Positions 7,395-16,333 of a DNA stretch of 64,000 bases are shown here, in pieces (positions within the stretch are counted from its first letter, which is position 1; the number at the start of each line of letters is the position of its first letter). The DNA comes from Candidatus Zixiibacteriota bacterium (lineage in GTDB: Bacteria > Zixibacteria > MSB-5A5 > GN15 > JACZUZ01). The DNA lies in assembly GCA_024280775.1 (NCBI GenBank), contig JAJRPM010000007.1, positions 62,001 to 126,000 on the forward strand, in the 5' to 3' direction. A model generated the notes under the pieces. The model saw only the letters and a program-made list of their open reading frames with translations, was not told the DNA's origin and did no database searches. The position numbers and the translations under genes are program-made.

Positions 7395-9830
7395 TTAGCG
7401 TCCAACAATCGTCACAGCGCCTGTAACAGATACATAGGAAACTAACTGCGCAAAGTCTGCGGAAAGTTGCAAGCTTCGATTTCTGCGACTAGTGATGATT
7501 CTTAGTTTCATAGTCTTGGAGAGTTTCTGAAGCATAGCGCTGGTGCGAGCGTCCAACTTGTCCACTACAACCACCAATGTAGTTTCAGATTGAGACAGAC
7601 CATCAGTAGCCGGATGCAAGCGCAATAACTTCGTCACTAAATGGAACTCCAACTCATCAACCGCCAAAGACAAATACAATATCCGAACTTTCTCAAAAAC
7701 TTGCAAAGCCAATGAGGACCCGGCAATCAATGACGTCTCTCTCTTTTCTCCAGCGGTTTCATGCTCTAGAACGGCAACTAGCAATGCAGAATCAATCCCG
7801 GAGCTAAATCGTAAATGATACTTCTCATTCGGAATCCCATATTGCGCTTGATGATCCCTCCAAAGAAATTCCGCGTCTTTTGTCAGTGTAAGCGCCGCGC
7901 CGGGAAAGGAGTCACATACAGTAAGAGCATTGACCAAGGTCTGATGGTCAGCAGATAGTTGCGCCAAATGCAACTCCTGCCCTGAGCCAGTATTCGCCCC
8001 CGCTAGATGCAACGCCGGAGCGAGCACATAGCGAAACTGTTGCCCGGGAGCAGACACCAAATCCGAGATTATAAGCGTAGGAGTCGAACCACCCACAACT
8101 GCACAAATCCCGCCGCGTGACGCAAGAATTGTGGTCTTTGAGCTACTTTGACTGTGACCAAGTATGGACGGAGCTATCAAAATCACTGGCGCTAGAACCA
8201 ACGCAAAGACTGTAACCCTACGCAAGCGTCGTGAAGTCAATGACATTCCCAATAGAGCCACCAGAGTGAGCGCAACAATAACCGATAGCACAGAAAAATC
8301 TCCCGCGCGCAATTGCCATGAGTCCGCCCCTCCGAAATATTGTAGAAGAACTAGAATTCCTTTCAACCATAAATTCAAAACCGCGCCAACCAGCGACCCT
8401 AACAGCGGCAAGACCGAAGCCGCGCCTAATGTTACAAGCGATAAAGCTACCGCCCCTCCAACAGCAGGAGCCACTATCAAATTCGAAAGGGTTGCATTTA
8501 GAGGAGTGGTTCCAAAATAGTAGAGCGCGATAGGCGAGGAACTCAATTGTGCGACAAATGCAAATACCATAGGCAGCAGAAAGAACTTGTAGGCTCGTGA
8601 GACTTGTCGTCGATCAAGAAACCGATTCACCGGGGGAACGAACAAGATCAACGCCCAGGATACCGCAAAAGACAGCTGGAACCCTACATCAAATAGTTGA
8701 TTCGGACTCCAAAACAAAATAATCGCCCCAGCCGATGCGATAAGGTTGTGGTAGTCAATCCTCCGCTCAAAACTCCGACCCATCAAAAACAAGGTCACCA
8801 TCACACTAGCGCGCACCACCGAGGGATCATTATGCGACAGAAACGAAAAGAATACCGCTCCGAGAATAAGTAACAAGTAGCGCATCCGGCGCCCCAAAGG
8901 AAACGGCCAAAGAAACAACCGAAGAACCAATAGCGCCACCGCCACATTCGAACCTGAAACCGCCAACAAATGCAGTGTGCCACTGCGACGAAACTGCTGG
9001 TAGATTTCATCATCGATACCTGCGGTCTCACCTATCAAAAACCCCGAAGCCAAAGCCGCAGGTTGTTCCTGCAATGTCTCATCAAAGATTGTCAGAATAT
9101 ACTCACGTACCAAGCGAGTTACCCCGCCAACACTATATCCAATTTCAGGGTTTCTGGTTATTCCGAATTGATGTGGCAAATACACAATTCCGAAAATATC
9201 TTTCCAACGTAAATAACGCGCATAGTCAAAACCACCCGGGTTCTTCTTCTCAGGAGCCTCGGCAATCACACCATCGAGCGCTATCCTGTCGCCATACTGA
9301 AAATCAGTTGACTGCGTGTTAATGAAGACCATTATAGAGCCACTACGGCGCACACTCTTTGCATAACGCTCCGGAGCTACCATTTGCGCAGTTGAATCCA
9401 CTCGCAGAGTCAAACGTGTAGAGCGCTCACGGACATCCGGCCAGTCGCTAATGAGCCCATAAATCCGATACTGCGCCCCATCACCAACACTACTTAGGAT
9501 GTGATTCTTAGAGAGACCACTACCAGCGGCGCTAACCCGGAAGGCCATCAAACTCAGCAATCCCAGCAATGTCAGAGTGACAACCGCTATGACCTTTGCT
9601 CTTGAAGAGGTTGCGCCAAAAAGCAATACCCCGGCAACTAACAATGCCAGTATAGCAGTAACCAGCCACAGCCAGGGGGATAGCAAATCATATTGCCCAA
9701 GAATTACACCAGCGCAAATCGCCGCCAATGCAAATAGCGCCGGTCTGCGATAGGCAAGTGGCGCTATACCCGAGAGCTTACTCCATGACATTGCAGGCAG
9801 ACGACTCTCTGTAAATGAAGTTTCTTTCAC
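7395..9830 (-). CDS. comEC: ComEC/Rec2-type DNA uptake channel, 811 aa, no recognisable hydrolase motif
   Basis: A large polytopic protein. The N-terminus has membrane segments, then a soluble DUF4131-type domain (residues about 130-235), then the Competence channel domain with the signature HLLAVSGSNVA near residue 290 and many membrane helices to about residue 555. ComEC carries single-stranded DNA across the inner membrane during natural transformation. In most homologues the C-terminus is a metallo-beta-lactamase-like nuclease with an HxHxDH motif. Here residues 560-811 contain no such motif, so the nuclease part is degenerate or replaced. The start is GTG at 9830 with AGGA about 10 bases upstream. 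The murJ gene follows upstream at 48 bases. Confidence 0.88.
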   Translation of the reverse strand: MKETSFTESRLPAMSWSKLSGIAPLAYRRPALFALAAICAGVILGQYDLLSPWLWLVTAILALLVAGVLLFGATSSRAKVIAVVTLTLLGLLSLMAFRVSAAGSGLSKNHILSSVGDGAQYRIYGLISDWPDVRERSTRLTLRVDSTAQMVAPERYAKSVRRSGSIMVFINTQSTDFQYGDRIALDGVIAEAPEKKNPGGFDYARYLRWKDIFGIVYLPHQFGITRNPEIGYSVGGVTRLVREYILTIFDETLQEQPAALASGFLIGETAGIDDEIYQQFRRSGTLHLLAVSGSNVAVALLVLRLFLWPFPLGRRMRYLLLILGAVFFSFLSHNDPSVVRASVMVTLFLMGRSFERRIDYHNLIASAGAIILFWSPNQLFDVGFQLSFAVSWALILFVPPVNRFLDRRQVSRAYKFFLLPMVFAFVAQLSSSPIALYYFGTTPLNATLSNLIVAPAVGGAVALSLVTLGAASVLPLLGSLVGAVLNLWLKGILVLLQYFGGADSWQLRAGDFSVLSVIVALTLVALLGMSLTSRRLRRVTVFALVLAPVILIAPSILGHSQSSSKTTILASRGGICAVVGGSTPTLIISDLVSAPGQQFRYVLAPALHLAGANTGSGQELHLAQLSADHQTLVNALTVCDSFPGAALTLTKDAEFLWRDHQAQYGIPNEKYHLRFSSGIDSALLVAVLEHETAGEKRETSLIAGSSLALQVFEKVRILYLSLAVDELEFHLVTKLLRLHPATDGLSQSETTLVVVVDKLDARTSAMLQKLSKTMKLRIITSRRNRSLQLSADFAQLVSYVSVTGAVTIVGR

Positions 9831-9877
9831 GAGGACATCCTACTTAGCTCGACACGTAAGAGCTTAACGTTCATTCA

Positions 9878-11539
9878 TCAACGACGACGAAGCCTACCCA
9901 AAAACCTTCGGGCTTCAGCAAGCCCCAAAACTAACGTAGCTATCCAGTATATAACAGCTCCGGCGCCAACTGTCAGACTCAACTCCAACGCCTTACCGAT
10001 GATGCCCGAAAGTCCCCAGGATAAGTCAAACGACTGGTAATAGAGCGCCAAAGCCATAACCGCCGCTCCGAGTATAGTCTTAATTATTGACTCAAAATAC
10101 GAGCCAACTCCGGACATCACATTTCGTTTCTGTAGTCCAACTATCAACAAAACCAAATTGAGCCAACCTGCCGCGGAAGTCGCCGCGGCCAATCCCGCGA
10201 AACCCATATGAATCCAGGGCGACTCCACCAGCGCCAAGGCCAAGACAATATTCGCCACTACCGCATAAACCGAATAGCGCATCGGTGTCTTTGAATCAGA
10301 AAAAGCATAGAAAATCGGCGTTAAAACTCTCACTCCCGACAAAGCCGGCAACCCCAGAGAATACCAAAACAATCCCCAACTAACTTCGCTAGCGTCAATA
10401 GAGGTAAAAGCCCCACGCAGGTAGATTGCATTTATCAAGTCTTCATTAAAAAACGCCAAATAAACAGCAGATGGAATAATCAGAAACAGAGCCATTCGCG
10501 CCGCCGATCGTATCGTATTTGCCAGGCTCTCGATGTCCCCGCGAGCCACTAGCTCCGAGGCCCTCGGTAGAGTCACTGTGCCGATTGCCACTGCAAAAAC
10601 TCCCTGCGGGAAATGCATCAACTGATATGAATACACCAAATACGAAACAGCGCCTGCGCCTTGCATCGACGCCAGCAATGTCCCGACAAAGATATTTATC
10701 CGACTGGCGCTAAGACCAATTATCATCGGGGCCATTAACTTGCCGACTGCCTTAATGCCCGGGTCTTTGAATTTGAAATCAAACCGCAATCGGCTACCGA
10801 CTTTATAAAGCGCTGGAAGTTGAATCGCGAACTGACCTATCCCACCAAGAAGCACACCGACAATCAAACTATAAACCGGAACCTCAAAAAAATTATAAAG
10901 CAAGAGCATAGATAGAATCATCGCCACATTGAACATCGACGATGCCAAAGCCGGAATTCCAAACTTCCCATAGGAATTCAAAATCCCCATCAGCAAAGCC
11001 GAAAGGGAGACGAACATCAAATACGGAAACATCCAGCGAGTAAGCAGAACCGTCAATTCGAACTTCTCAGGCTCAGCGGCGAAACCTCCCGCTATCAAAT
11101 AGACGAATCCCGTCGCAGTCGCGATTCCCACCAGCACAGTTGCGGCCAGCGTGAAAAACAACAGCGTAAACATCCTATCCGAGAGCTGACGTGCGCGCTC
11201 GGCGCCTTCGGAGACCAACGTCTTCTTAAAAACCGGAATAAACGCCGTCGATAGCGAGCCCTCGGCAAACAAATCGCGAAACAGATTGGGAATACGATAG
11301 GCGACAAAAAATGCATCGGCGGCCATAGAAGCCCCGAAATAGCTCGCCATCAATTGAACCCGAACCAGCCCCAATATCCTCGAAATCGCCGTAGCCCCGC
11401 TAACCACCGACACCGAACCCGACATTTTGGAGGGTTTTGGCTCACCGGACTCCCCAACAGCTAGAGGATTGCCCTGCTCATCAAATCTCGTTTTATTCTC
11501 TTTGGTCACAAACTCTCGCGTATTCTCTCTAATTCGCAA
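9878..11539 (-). CDS. murJ: Lipid II flippase MurJ, 553 aa
   Basis: A MATE-like flippase of the MviN/MurJ family that moves lipid II across the inner membrane for peptidoglycan synthesis. The family's N-terminal signature is clear (ATAISRILGLVRVQLMA, then YRIPNLFRDLFAEG and AFIPVF), followed by about 14 hydrophobic helices and a basic C-terminus (GRLRRR). A charged N-terminal extension of 38 residues precedes the conserved start when the TTG at 11539 is used. An internal ATG at 11425 would begin exactly at the conserved region but has no Shine-Dalgarno, and a GTG at about 11509 is a third option. The gene is transcribed toward comEC. Confidence 0.93.
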   Translation of the reverse strand: MRIRENTREFVTKENKTRFDEQGNPLAVGESGEPKPSKMSGSVSVVSGATAISRILGLVRVQLMASYFGASMAADAFFVAYRIPNLFRDLFAEGSLSTAFIPVFKKTLVSEGAERARQLSDRMFTLLFFTLAATVLVGIATATGFVYLIAGGFAAEPEKFELTVLLTRWMFPYLMFVSLSALLMGILNSYGKFGIPALASSMFNVAMILSMLLLYNFFEVPVYSLIVGVLLGGIGQFAIQLPALYKVGSRLRFDFKFKDPGIKAVGKLMAPMIIGLSASRINIFVGTLLASMQGAGAVSYLVYSYQLMHFPQGVFAVAIGTVTLPRASELVARGDIESLANTIRSAARMALFLIIPSAVYLAFFNEDLINAIYLRGAFTSIDASEVSWGLFWYSLGLPALSGVRVLTPIFYAFSDSKTPMRYSVYAVVANIVLALALVESPWIHMGFAGLAAATSAAGWLNLVLLIVGLQKRNVMSGVGSYFESIIKTILGAAVMALALYYQSFDLSWGLSGIIGKALELSLTVGAGAVIYWIATLVLGLAEARRFLGRLRRR

Positions 11540-11626
11540 CTCTGCTTAAGCCTAACTAGCTGACAATCATTACATTAGCCTGCTAAGCCCTTCTGTGGCG
11601 CCATCTGCATCCAGCGAAAATAGCCC

Positions 11627-11654
11627 TTGACTTTCGACGGCAATCCAGTATAGT
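11627..11654 (+). promoter_or_regulatory. Sigma70-type promoter for rpsT
   Basis: TTGACT at 11627-11632, a 16-base spacer, and TATAGT at 11649-11654. It reads toward rpsT, whose start codon is 43 bases further on. It lies in the gap between the divergent murJ and rpsT genes. Confidence 0.7.
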
Positions 11655-11696
11655 GTGTCGCTGAGTTGGTATGCAATCAGAAAGGAACAAATAGAA

Positions 11697-11954
11697 TTGC
11701 CACATCACAAATCTTGTAAGAAAAGACTTAAGACTTCTGAAAAAGAGCGGTTGATTAACCGCCGAATCAAAGGTCTGGTGCGAAACGCCGTCAAGGCCGT
11801 TATCGCCGCCGAAACCATTGAAGATGCAACTGCCGGACTCTCCAATGCCTATGCCCGACTGGACAAGGCCGTTGGTAAGTCTGTTATGCACAAAAACGCC
11901 GCGGCGCGTAAGAAAGCCAGCCTTTCCGCCCATGTAGCAAAACTTCGCGGCTAG
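11697..11954 (+). CDS. rpsT: 30S ribosomal protein S20
   Basis: An 85-residue basic protein of the S20 family, which binds 16S rRNA in the small subunit body. Seen: the N-terminal HKSCKKRLKTSEKERL helix, the central KAVIAAETIEDATAGL segment, and the C-terminal VMHKNAAARKKASLSAHV signature (S20 proteins have K-G-xx-HKNxAxRxKSRL). The start is a TTG at 11697, supported by an AAAGGAA ribosome-binding site 9 bases upstream; longer starts would add residues absent from the family. It stands alone with its own promoter and terminator. E. coli rpsT also uses a TTG start and is autoregulated, so the weak start may be a conserved control feature (inference). Confidence 0.95.
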   Translation: MPHHKSCKKRLKTSEKERLINRRIKGLVRNAVKAVIAAETIEDATAGLSNAYARLDKAVGKSVMHKNAAARKKASLSAHVAKLRG

Positions 11955-11982
11955 CTTCAAGAATCTCATAGAGTCTATGAAT

Positions 11983-12012
11983 AAGGGCAGTGATGAAAAT
12001 CACCGCCCTTTT
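11983..12012 (+). terminator. Intrinsic terminator of rpsT
   Basis: Hairpin AAGGGC-A-GTGAT with loop GAAA and return ATCAC-C-GCCCTT, followed by TTCTATT, 28 bases after the rpsT stop. It also lies after the convergent gene ending at 12053 and could work for both strands. Confidence 0.8.
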
Positions 12013-12052
12013 CTATTGGGTCTTATTTCTGGGTCAATGGCCTAAGCGAAAA

Positions 12053-13210
12053 TCACCAATCCACATTATGAAGCTGATCGGGAGCCAAAAACAGCGCTCC
12101 CCTGCCAGTAGATTTCATCTGCACCCTTGGGTAGCCCGTGCGAGCCTTGTTGGTAATCACATAATAAAACGGTTGCTCATCCCCGTCTGAGGTAATAACT
12201 CGCAAAGCATAGCCGGCGGTCTGTTTCTCTTTGCTAACAGTTGAACCCCGAGAAACACCAATCGCCAAAGCCAGCATATCTGATTTCGCCGAATATTGCG
12301 CATCCACAAATACCCGCCCTTCACCAGTAGCGCCATACTCCATCGCAGTTACTTTTGTAAGAGTGTTGATTTTGTATAAGTACTTTTTGGTCAACACAAA
12401 CAAGCGCCCCCGCGAATCCTCATAGATAACCTTAATAGCGCTCGGGCGAGGCGCCTTCAGCGTAGACAGCAGTTTTCCGTCTTTATATAGCGACGCCTTG
12501 CCGTTGCTGAATGTCACAACTCGCTTACCAGTCAATGAGAAATCATAACGGTCAGCCGCTGGATATGACGCCACCTTCTCACCTGAAAAGAAGAAATGGA
12601 ACAAGCCTTTGGCTCCGGCGTCGACCATGAAACCCCGTTCGTTGGGGGCGAAGATAACTGTGTCACATGCGGCAACATGACAAAGACCAATCTCAGCTCC
12701 AAGACTATCGAATACCGTTATTTCCACACCGGAACCTACCTCGGAGTTCGCAACCAGGTACCTTCCGGTCGAACTCAAATAGAACTTAGCTCTCGCAGAT
12801 GAGCGTCCGGTATGTAACAACTTCCCCATGACATTGTAGAGCGCATATCCACTGACACCATCACCGGCAGCGGCTCCCGAAGTATCTGCAAGCGCTTCCA
12901 ATTCGGCAACCGATAGACCTGAAACCAGATAGTGAAACCCGCTTGGAGAAAACCAATAGCTCCGTGAGTCAACCATTTCCAATTCCAGGCGAACACGAGC
13001 TGACCTGTCATATTGACGTATTACCTGACTGTCGATTACATACATCGCGCCATTGATACTACCGGCATAACTCGCCGTGAGACTATACGGAATCTCTGAG
13101 CGTTTTCGAACGACCGCCCCACAACTATCCGACAGTACAACACTAATACCAATTGCCCCAAAGACAGCTAAGCCCAATAGTAACTTCATTGATTTCACAG
13201 GTGTTTTCAT
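12053..13210 (-). CDS. Exported protein of unknown function, possible beta-propeller, 385 aa
   Basis: A signal-peptide-like N-terminus (basic residues then LLLGLAVFGAIGISVVL) precedes a protein made of short strand-rich repeats such as YWFSPSGFHYLVS, YLSSTGRYLVANS and YDFSLTGKRVVTFS. The recurrent pattern of 'S-x-G-x-hydrophobic' turns at about 45-residue spacing resembles WD40/YVTN-type propeller blades. I recognise no named family and no catalytic motif. It stands alone between rpsT (convergent) and a split gene on the same strand. Function unknown. Confidence 0.6.
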   Translation of the reverse strand: MKTPVKSMKLLLGLAVFGAIGISVVLSDSCGAVVRKRSEIPYSLTASYAGSINGAMYVIDSQVIRQYDRSARVRLELEMVDSRSYWFSPSGFHYLVSGLSVAELEALADTSGAAAGDGVSGYALYNVMGKLLHTGRSSARAKFYLSSTGRYLVANSEVGSGVEITVFDSLGAEIGLCHVAACDTVIFAPNERGFMVDAGAKGLFHFFFSGEKVASYPAADRYDFSLTGKRVVTFSNGKASLYKDGKLLSTLKAPRPSAIKVIYEDSRGRLFVLTKKYLYKINTLTKVTAMEYGATGEGRVFVDAQYSAKSDMLALAIGVSRGSTVSKEKQTAGYALRVITSDGDEQPFYYVITNKARTGYPRVQMKSTGRGALFLAPDQLHNVDW

Positions 13211-13314
13211 CAGAAACTTATACCAGATTCACGACCAAAGAGATACAACTTTGTTCTCATAAACCCCATGAGAATTCTTAATGAGGATTCTTAGCGCCAA
13301 ACATGTCTTACGTC

Positions 13315-13874
13315 TTACAGTTCTATGCCATTCTGCAAAGACATCATTTTGCCTTTTTGCGGCCATTTCAATGGATTGTATACTAGAGGAGAACTAACAT
13401 CCGAGGGGGTTTTGGGTAGCCCCAAGCAATTATGACGCGCCGGGTTATTGACCCGCTCAATCAATTTGAAATCCAGTTTGAATTTCTTGCGGTACTTTTG
13501 TAGCATCCGGGTCTTCGCTCCGGTCTTCCCGCTTCCCTGCGACTGCCCGGTTATCTGAAAATAGTACGCCGGGGAATCCACACACAATACCACATCCTCA
13601 AAATTTGCCTTCTTCAATGACACTTCAGAAAACGCAAACCAGTCACTGCCGCAGTTGCCAAACCCTCCGAAGGCAAACAAACCACTCGACAGCGAAACAT
13701 AATTCCGTAATCCGGAGTCGAAAACGATAACAACATCGGCGCTGGTCCATTTTTTTTCGTCCTTGAATCACTCGCTAAGCGCCAAGCGGCGATATACAGG
13801 TTTACTGATTTGAGGTTTACCGTCTTGCTACTGGCAGATTTGGTCTTGCTAGGTTTAACAGGTCTTTTGCTCAT
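13315..13874 (-). CDS. Unknown gene in two frames joined at an A8 run (about 186 aa if joined)
   Basis: Two overlapping reading frames on the minus strand look like one gene. The first starts at ATG 13874 with a Lys/Ser-rich N-terminus and a helix SVNLYIAAWRLAS. The second, which has no good start of its own, continues after a run of eight A (T8 at 13750-13757 on the plus strand) with WTSADVVIVFDSG and a basic region ending at 13315. One extra A, or a -1 ribosomal slip on A-AAA-AAA, would join them exactly. Explanations are sequencing or assembly error, a pseudogene, or programmed frameshifting. I recognise no family; the fold hint is only a hydrophobic strand ending in an acidic residue (VVIVFDSG). 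Confidence 0.5.
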
Positions 13875-14058
13875 ACCTAGACTACAAGCAAAACCCCTGC
13901 CCTCAAGAAGCTTAGCACATTACCTAAACACGAAATGGACAGAAAAGCCTTACCGGCAACAACTTAACTGCGTCCGCCAATACGCCTGAGCACCATTAGC
14001 TTCGAAACACAAAACAGAATCCGCAATCGCCCCAAAGATTCTGAAACCGATTGCACAC

Positions 14059-14538
14059 TTAGCGGGAATCAACAGACAAACTTGAAACTAACTGATCTCG
14101 TAGCGGAGTATCAGAAACCTCGATGTATTTAGCTGTAGCGCTGGCGACCAAGCGCTCAGAATCCTCTCCAGAATCAACAGTAGCTGTGCCCTCGGTCAAA
14201 AACAGGCGCCCCCGACGTTTCAAAACTCGCCCCTCAAAGGCAATTGTTTGACCGGTGGTAACCGGAACTAAGTACTTGGTAGTTAGCTCACCCGTCACGG
14301 CAACAATACCCTGCGCCAAGATAGCCTTGATCATTACCTCATCAAATATCGTCCCGAGAATCCCGCCATGCAAAAGCTGATGATAGCCGCAAAACTGCTC
14401 AGTGGCGGTAAACGACGTACGACATACTTCGCCATCCCAAAGAAACTTCAATCGCAATCCATGATCATTCTTATCACCACAGACAAAGCATTTTGAGTAG
14501 GAGACAACTTCTACTTGTGATTCGTTGACAGGTCTCAT
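14059..14538 (-). CDS. Hotdog-fold thioesterase (PaaI/4HBT type), 159 aa
   Basis: A single hotdog domain. After a short Cys-containing start (CFVCGDKNDHGLRLKF), the core has the family helix with LLHGGILGTIFDEVM, in which HGG and the acidic residue are the usual active-site region, then strands TGELTTKYLVPV and FEGRVLKRRGRL. Such enzymes hydrolyse acyl-CoA thioesters; the substrate cannot be told from sequence. The GD-N-x-GL motif at residues 21-29 is typical of the PaaI-like subgroup. It appears monocistronic. Confidence 0.85.
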   Translation of the reverse strand: MRPVNESQVEVVSYSKCFVCGDKNDHGLRLKFLWDGEVCRTSFTATEQFCGYHQLLHGGILGTIFDEVMIKAILAQGIVAVTGELTTKYLVPVTTGQTIAFEGRVLKRRGRLFLTEGTATVDSGEDSERLVASATAKYIEVSDTPLRDQLVSSLSVDSR

Positions 14539-14588
14539 TTCACAAACGCTCTTAATTTCAAGGTGTTAAAGTGGTTTTCGCCGAAGGA

Positions 14589-15218
14589 TTAAAACGCCAG
14601 AGCATTTACCACAACGTTAATGTTTGAATGCTTGAAGTCAGCGCCACCTGAGGTTGTTTGTCCACCGGATACATAAATTCCCGTCTGCCAGTGACGCGAA
14701 AATTCATAGCCAAACCCGAGAAGTATCCCAACCCCCGGATCATTAGCATCGAAATCCTGTACATCAAAGACATATACGCCAAGCCCCGCCGCAGTAAACA
14801 ACGACTTGCCGGGTGTTCCATAGTAGTGATACCAAGTAGCGCCATTGAATCCCTGCGTAATATTCTGATTACCCAGTCCCAAAAAACCACCTGCGGTCGA
14901 AGCAATATCAGAAGAAAACGCCGAAACGTTACCTTCGTAGACTATCATATTAGACTCGTCCCAGGCATACCCAATAATGAGGTTCAATCCCAACCCAGCC
15001 TTGTCCTCACTGACACTTGTCTTATCAACCTCCCAATGGGAATTCGCCGCAATGCCAAGCCCGCCACCTACTACAAATCCCTTGCGCACACCGTCAAATG
15101 CCTGAGCCGTCGAGCCTGAAAACACAAACAATCCGACTGACAAAAGTAGTACCGCCTTAAACTGCGCTCCAAAACTCAGATTTCTAAAACTCGCCGCGCT
15201 TGTTCTTGAATTACTCAT
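14589..15218 (-). CDS. Small outer-membrane beta-barrel protein, 209 aa
   Basis: A signal peptide (FKAVLLLSVGLFVFSGSTAQA, cleaved near residue 40) is followed by amphipathic strands rich in Gly and aromatic residues: GFVVGGGLGIAAN, GLNLIIGYAW, SLFTAAGLGVYVF, GILLGFGYEF and a final strand ending in the C-terminal Phe (NVVVNALAF). This is the pattern of an eight-strand OmpA/OmpW-like barrel; a terminal Phe is recognised by the BAM machinery. The ATG at 15218 is chosen for its GAGGTGAGGAA ribosome-binding site. No specific family is assigned. Confidence 0.75.
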   Translation of the reverse strand: MSNSRTSAASFRNLSFGAQFKAVLLLSVGLFVFSGSTAQAFDGVRKGFVVGGGLGIAANSHWEVDKTSVSEDKAGLGLNLIIGYAWDESNMIVYEGNVSAFSSDIASTAGGFLGLGNQNITQGFNGATWYHYYGTPGKSLFTAAGLGVYVFDVQDFDANDPGVGILLGFGYEFSRHWQTGIYVSGGQTTSGGADFKHSNINVVVNALAF

Positions 15219-15334
15219 TGTATTCCTCACCTCTCTTGAATAGCGCTCATTGTCACTAATGACCCCTCTCAAAGGTAGTCGCCAGTTTTAGCTGTGTCAA
15301 TTCTACCCGCATCAAAACAGCGCCCCAAATAAAA

Positions 15335-15363
15335 AAGCTCCCCGGCGTTTTGCCGGGGAGCTT
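15335..15363 (-). terminator. Intrinsic terminator after the 286-aa lipoprotein gene
   Basis: A perfect 12-bp stem (AAGCTCCCCGGC and its complement) with a 5-base loop, followed on the minus strand by a T-run (TTTTTATTT). It starts 31 bases after the stop of the lipoprotein gene at 15394. Confidence 0.9.
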
Positions 15364-15393
15364 CATGGATTTCTCTTTGATTACAAAAACAAA

Positions 15394-16254
15394 CTACAAT
15401 GCCGGACTGCAAACCGAACGGCTATAAGTCCATGAAGTTGTTCCATCAGTAACACGAACAGTGGCGACACCACTGAGAAAAGTCGCAGAGCCGGTCCAGG
15501 CGACACTGGTAGTATCCATCGCTGAACCATTGGTGACAATCCTAGTCTGGGCCACCGAGAATGTCACATTGCCATCGGAAGGACAGCCGCTTCCCCAAAT
15601 ACCTGCGGCGGGCTGGGCGATAGAGACATTCGCCGTGCTGGAAAAAGCGAAATTATTGTCAGTGACAATCGCGCTGGTATCAACAGTATGCTTGTTGACA
15701 GAAAAGCCGTAAGAGCCACTTATGATCGCGGAGGTTGAATTCAACCCACTAAAAACGTAGCCGACATCACCAGTCATCGTTGCGAAATCAGAAGTCTGAT
15801 CGACCGGAGTAATCGCCCAATGGTGACGATAGTCGAGTACATCGGCGCCTGCTGGAGCCTGCTGTGCGGTTTGGTTGTTTCTGAACTGTATAGAATCATT
15901 GATACCGACAATTGTCACATTGTCATTGGCCGCTAGGGTGATATGATGCCAACCTTCGGCGGTGTACTCGTAGGTAGACTGATTGGTTCCACCCGGGATA
16001 CCCGGACCGTAAAATTTCCGAATCTGACCATCAGTAATCGGAACTTCATTGTGCGAACTCAGCCCCGCTGAGAAAGCGACAAACACGCTATCAATAAAGG
16101 TATTCACCTCGGGTTGAACCTCAACAAATGCCGGGTCAGTCATTGAACCGCCACTGTCTGCCGGATTGTTATCCGATCCACATCCAACCGCAAGAGCCAT
16201 CAGCGCCGAAAGCGATAATGCGACCAGTCCCCGTTTAAGTAATCTTGCGTTCAT
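15394..16254 (-). CDS. Lipoprotein of unknown function, 286 aa
   Basis: The N-terminus is a lipoprotein signal (basic residues, ALSLSALMALAVGC with the lipobox Cys at residue 25). The rest is a Ser/Thr/Asn-rich, strand-predicted domain with no motif I recognise. It contains internally similar stretches with TxTx spacing (TTSVAWTGSATF, VATVRVTDGTTSW) that suggest an immunoglobulin-like or carbohydrate-binding fold, but this is weak. Two Cys near the C-terminus (CPSDG and SVCSPAL) may form a disulfide. Surface or periplasmic location is likely. A strong terminator follows, and argF lies upstream after a separate hairpin. Confidence 0.7.
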   Translation of the reverse strand: MNARLLKRGLVALSLSALMALAVGCGSDNNPADSGGSMTDPAFVEVQPEVNTFIDSVFVAFSAGLSSHNEVPITDGQIRKFYGPGIPGGTNQSTYEYTAEGWHHITLAANDNVTIVGINDSIQFRNNQTAQQAPAGADVLDYRHHWAITPVDQTSDFATMTGDVGYVFSGLNSTSAIISGSYGFSVNKHTVDTSAIVTDNNFAFSSTANVSIAQPAAGIWGSGCPSDGNVTFSVAQTRIVTNGSAMDTTSVAWTGSATFLSGVATVRVTDGTTSWTYSRSVCSPAL

Positions 16255-16296
16255 AAAGAACTCCTCTTCTTTGAACGCTTGCGGGGACAGTCACCA

Positions 16297-16324
16297 GGCA
16301 AAAATCACAAGAGCGATTTTTGCC
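16297..16324 (-). terminator. Hairpin after argF
   Basis: A 10-bp perfect stem GGCAAAAATC / GATTTTTGCC with an 8-base loop begins 10 bases after the argF stop. There is no T-run after it on the minus strand (CTGGTGACTG follows), so it may stabilise the mRNA end rather than terminate by itself. Confidence 0.45.
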
Positions 16325-16333
16325 GCAGGCCCC

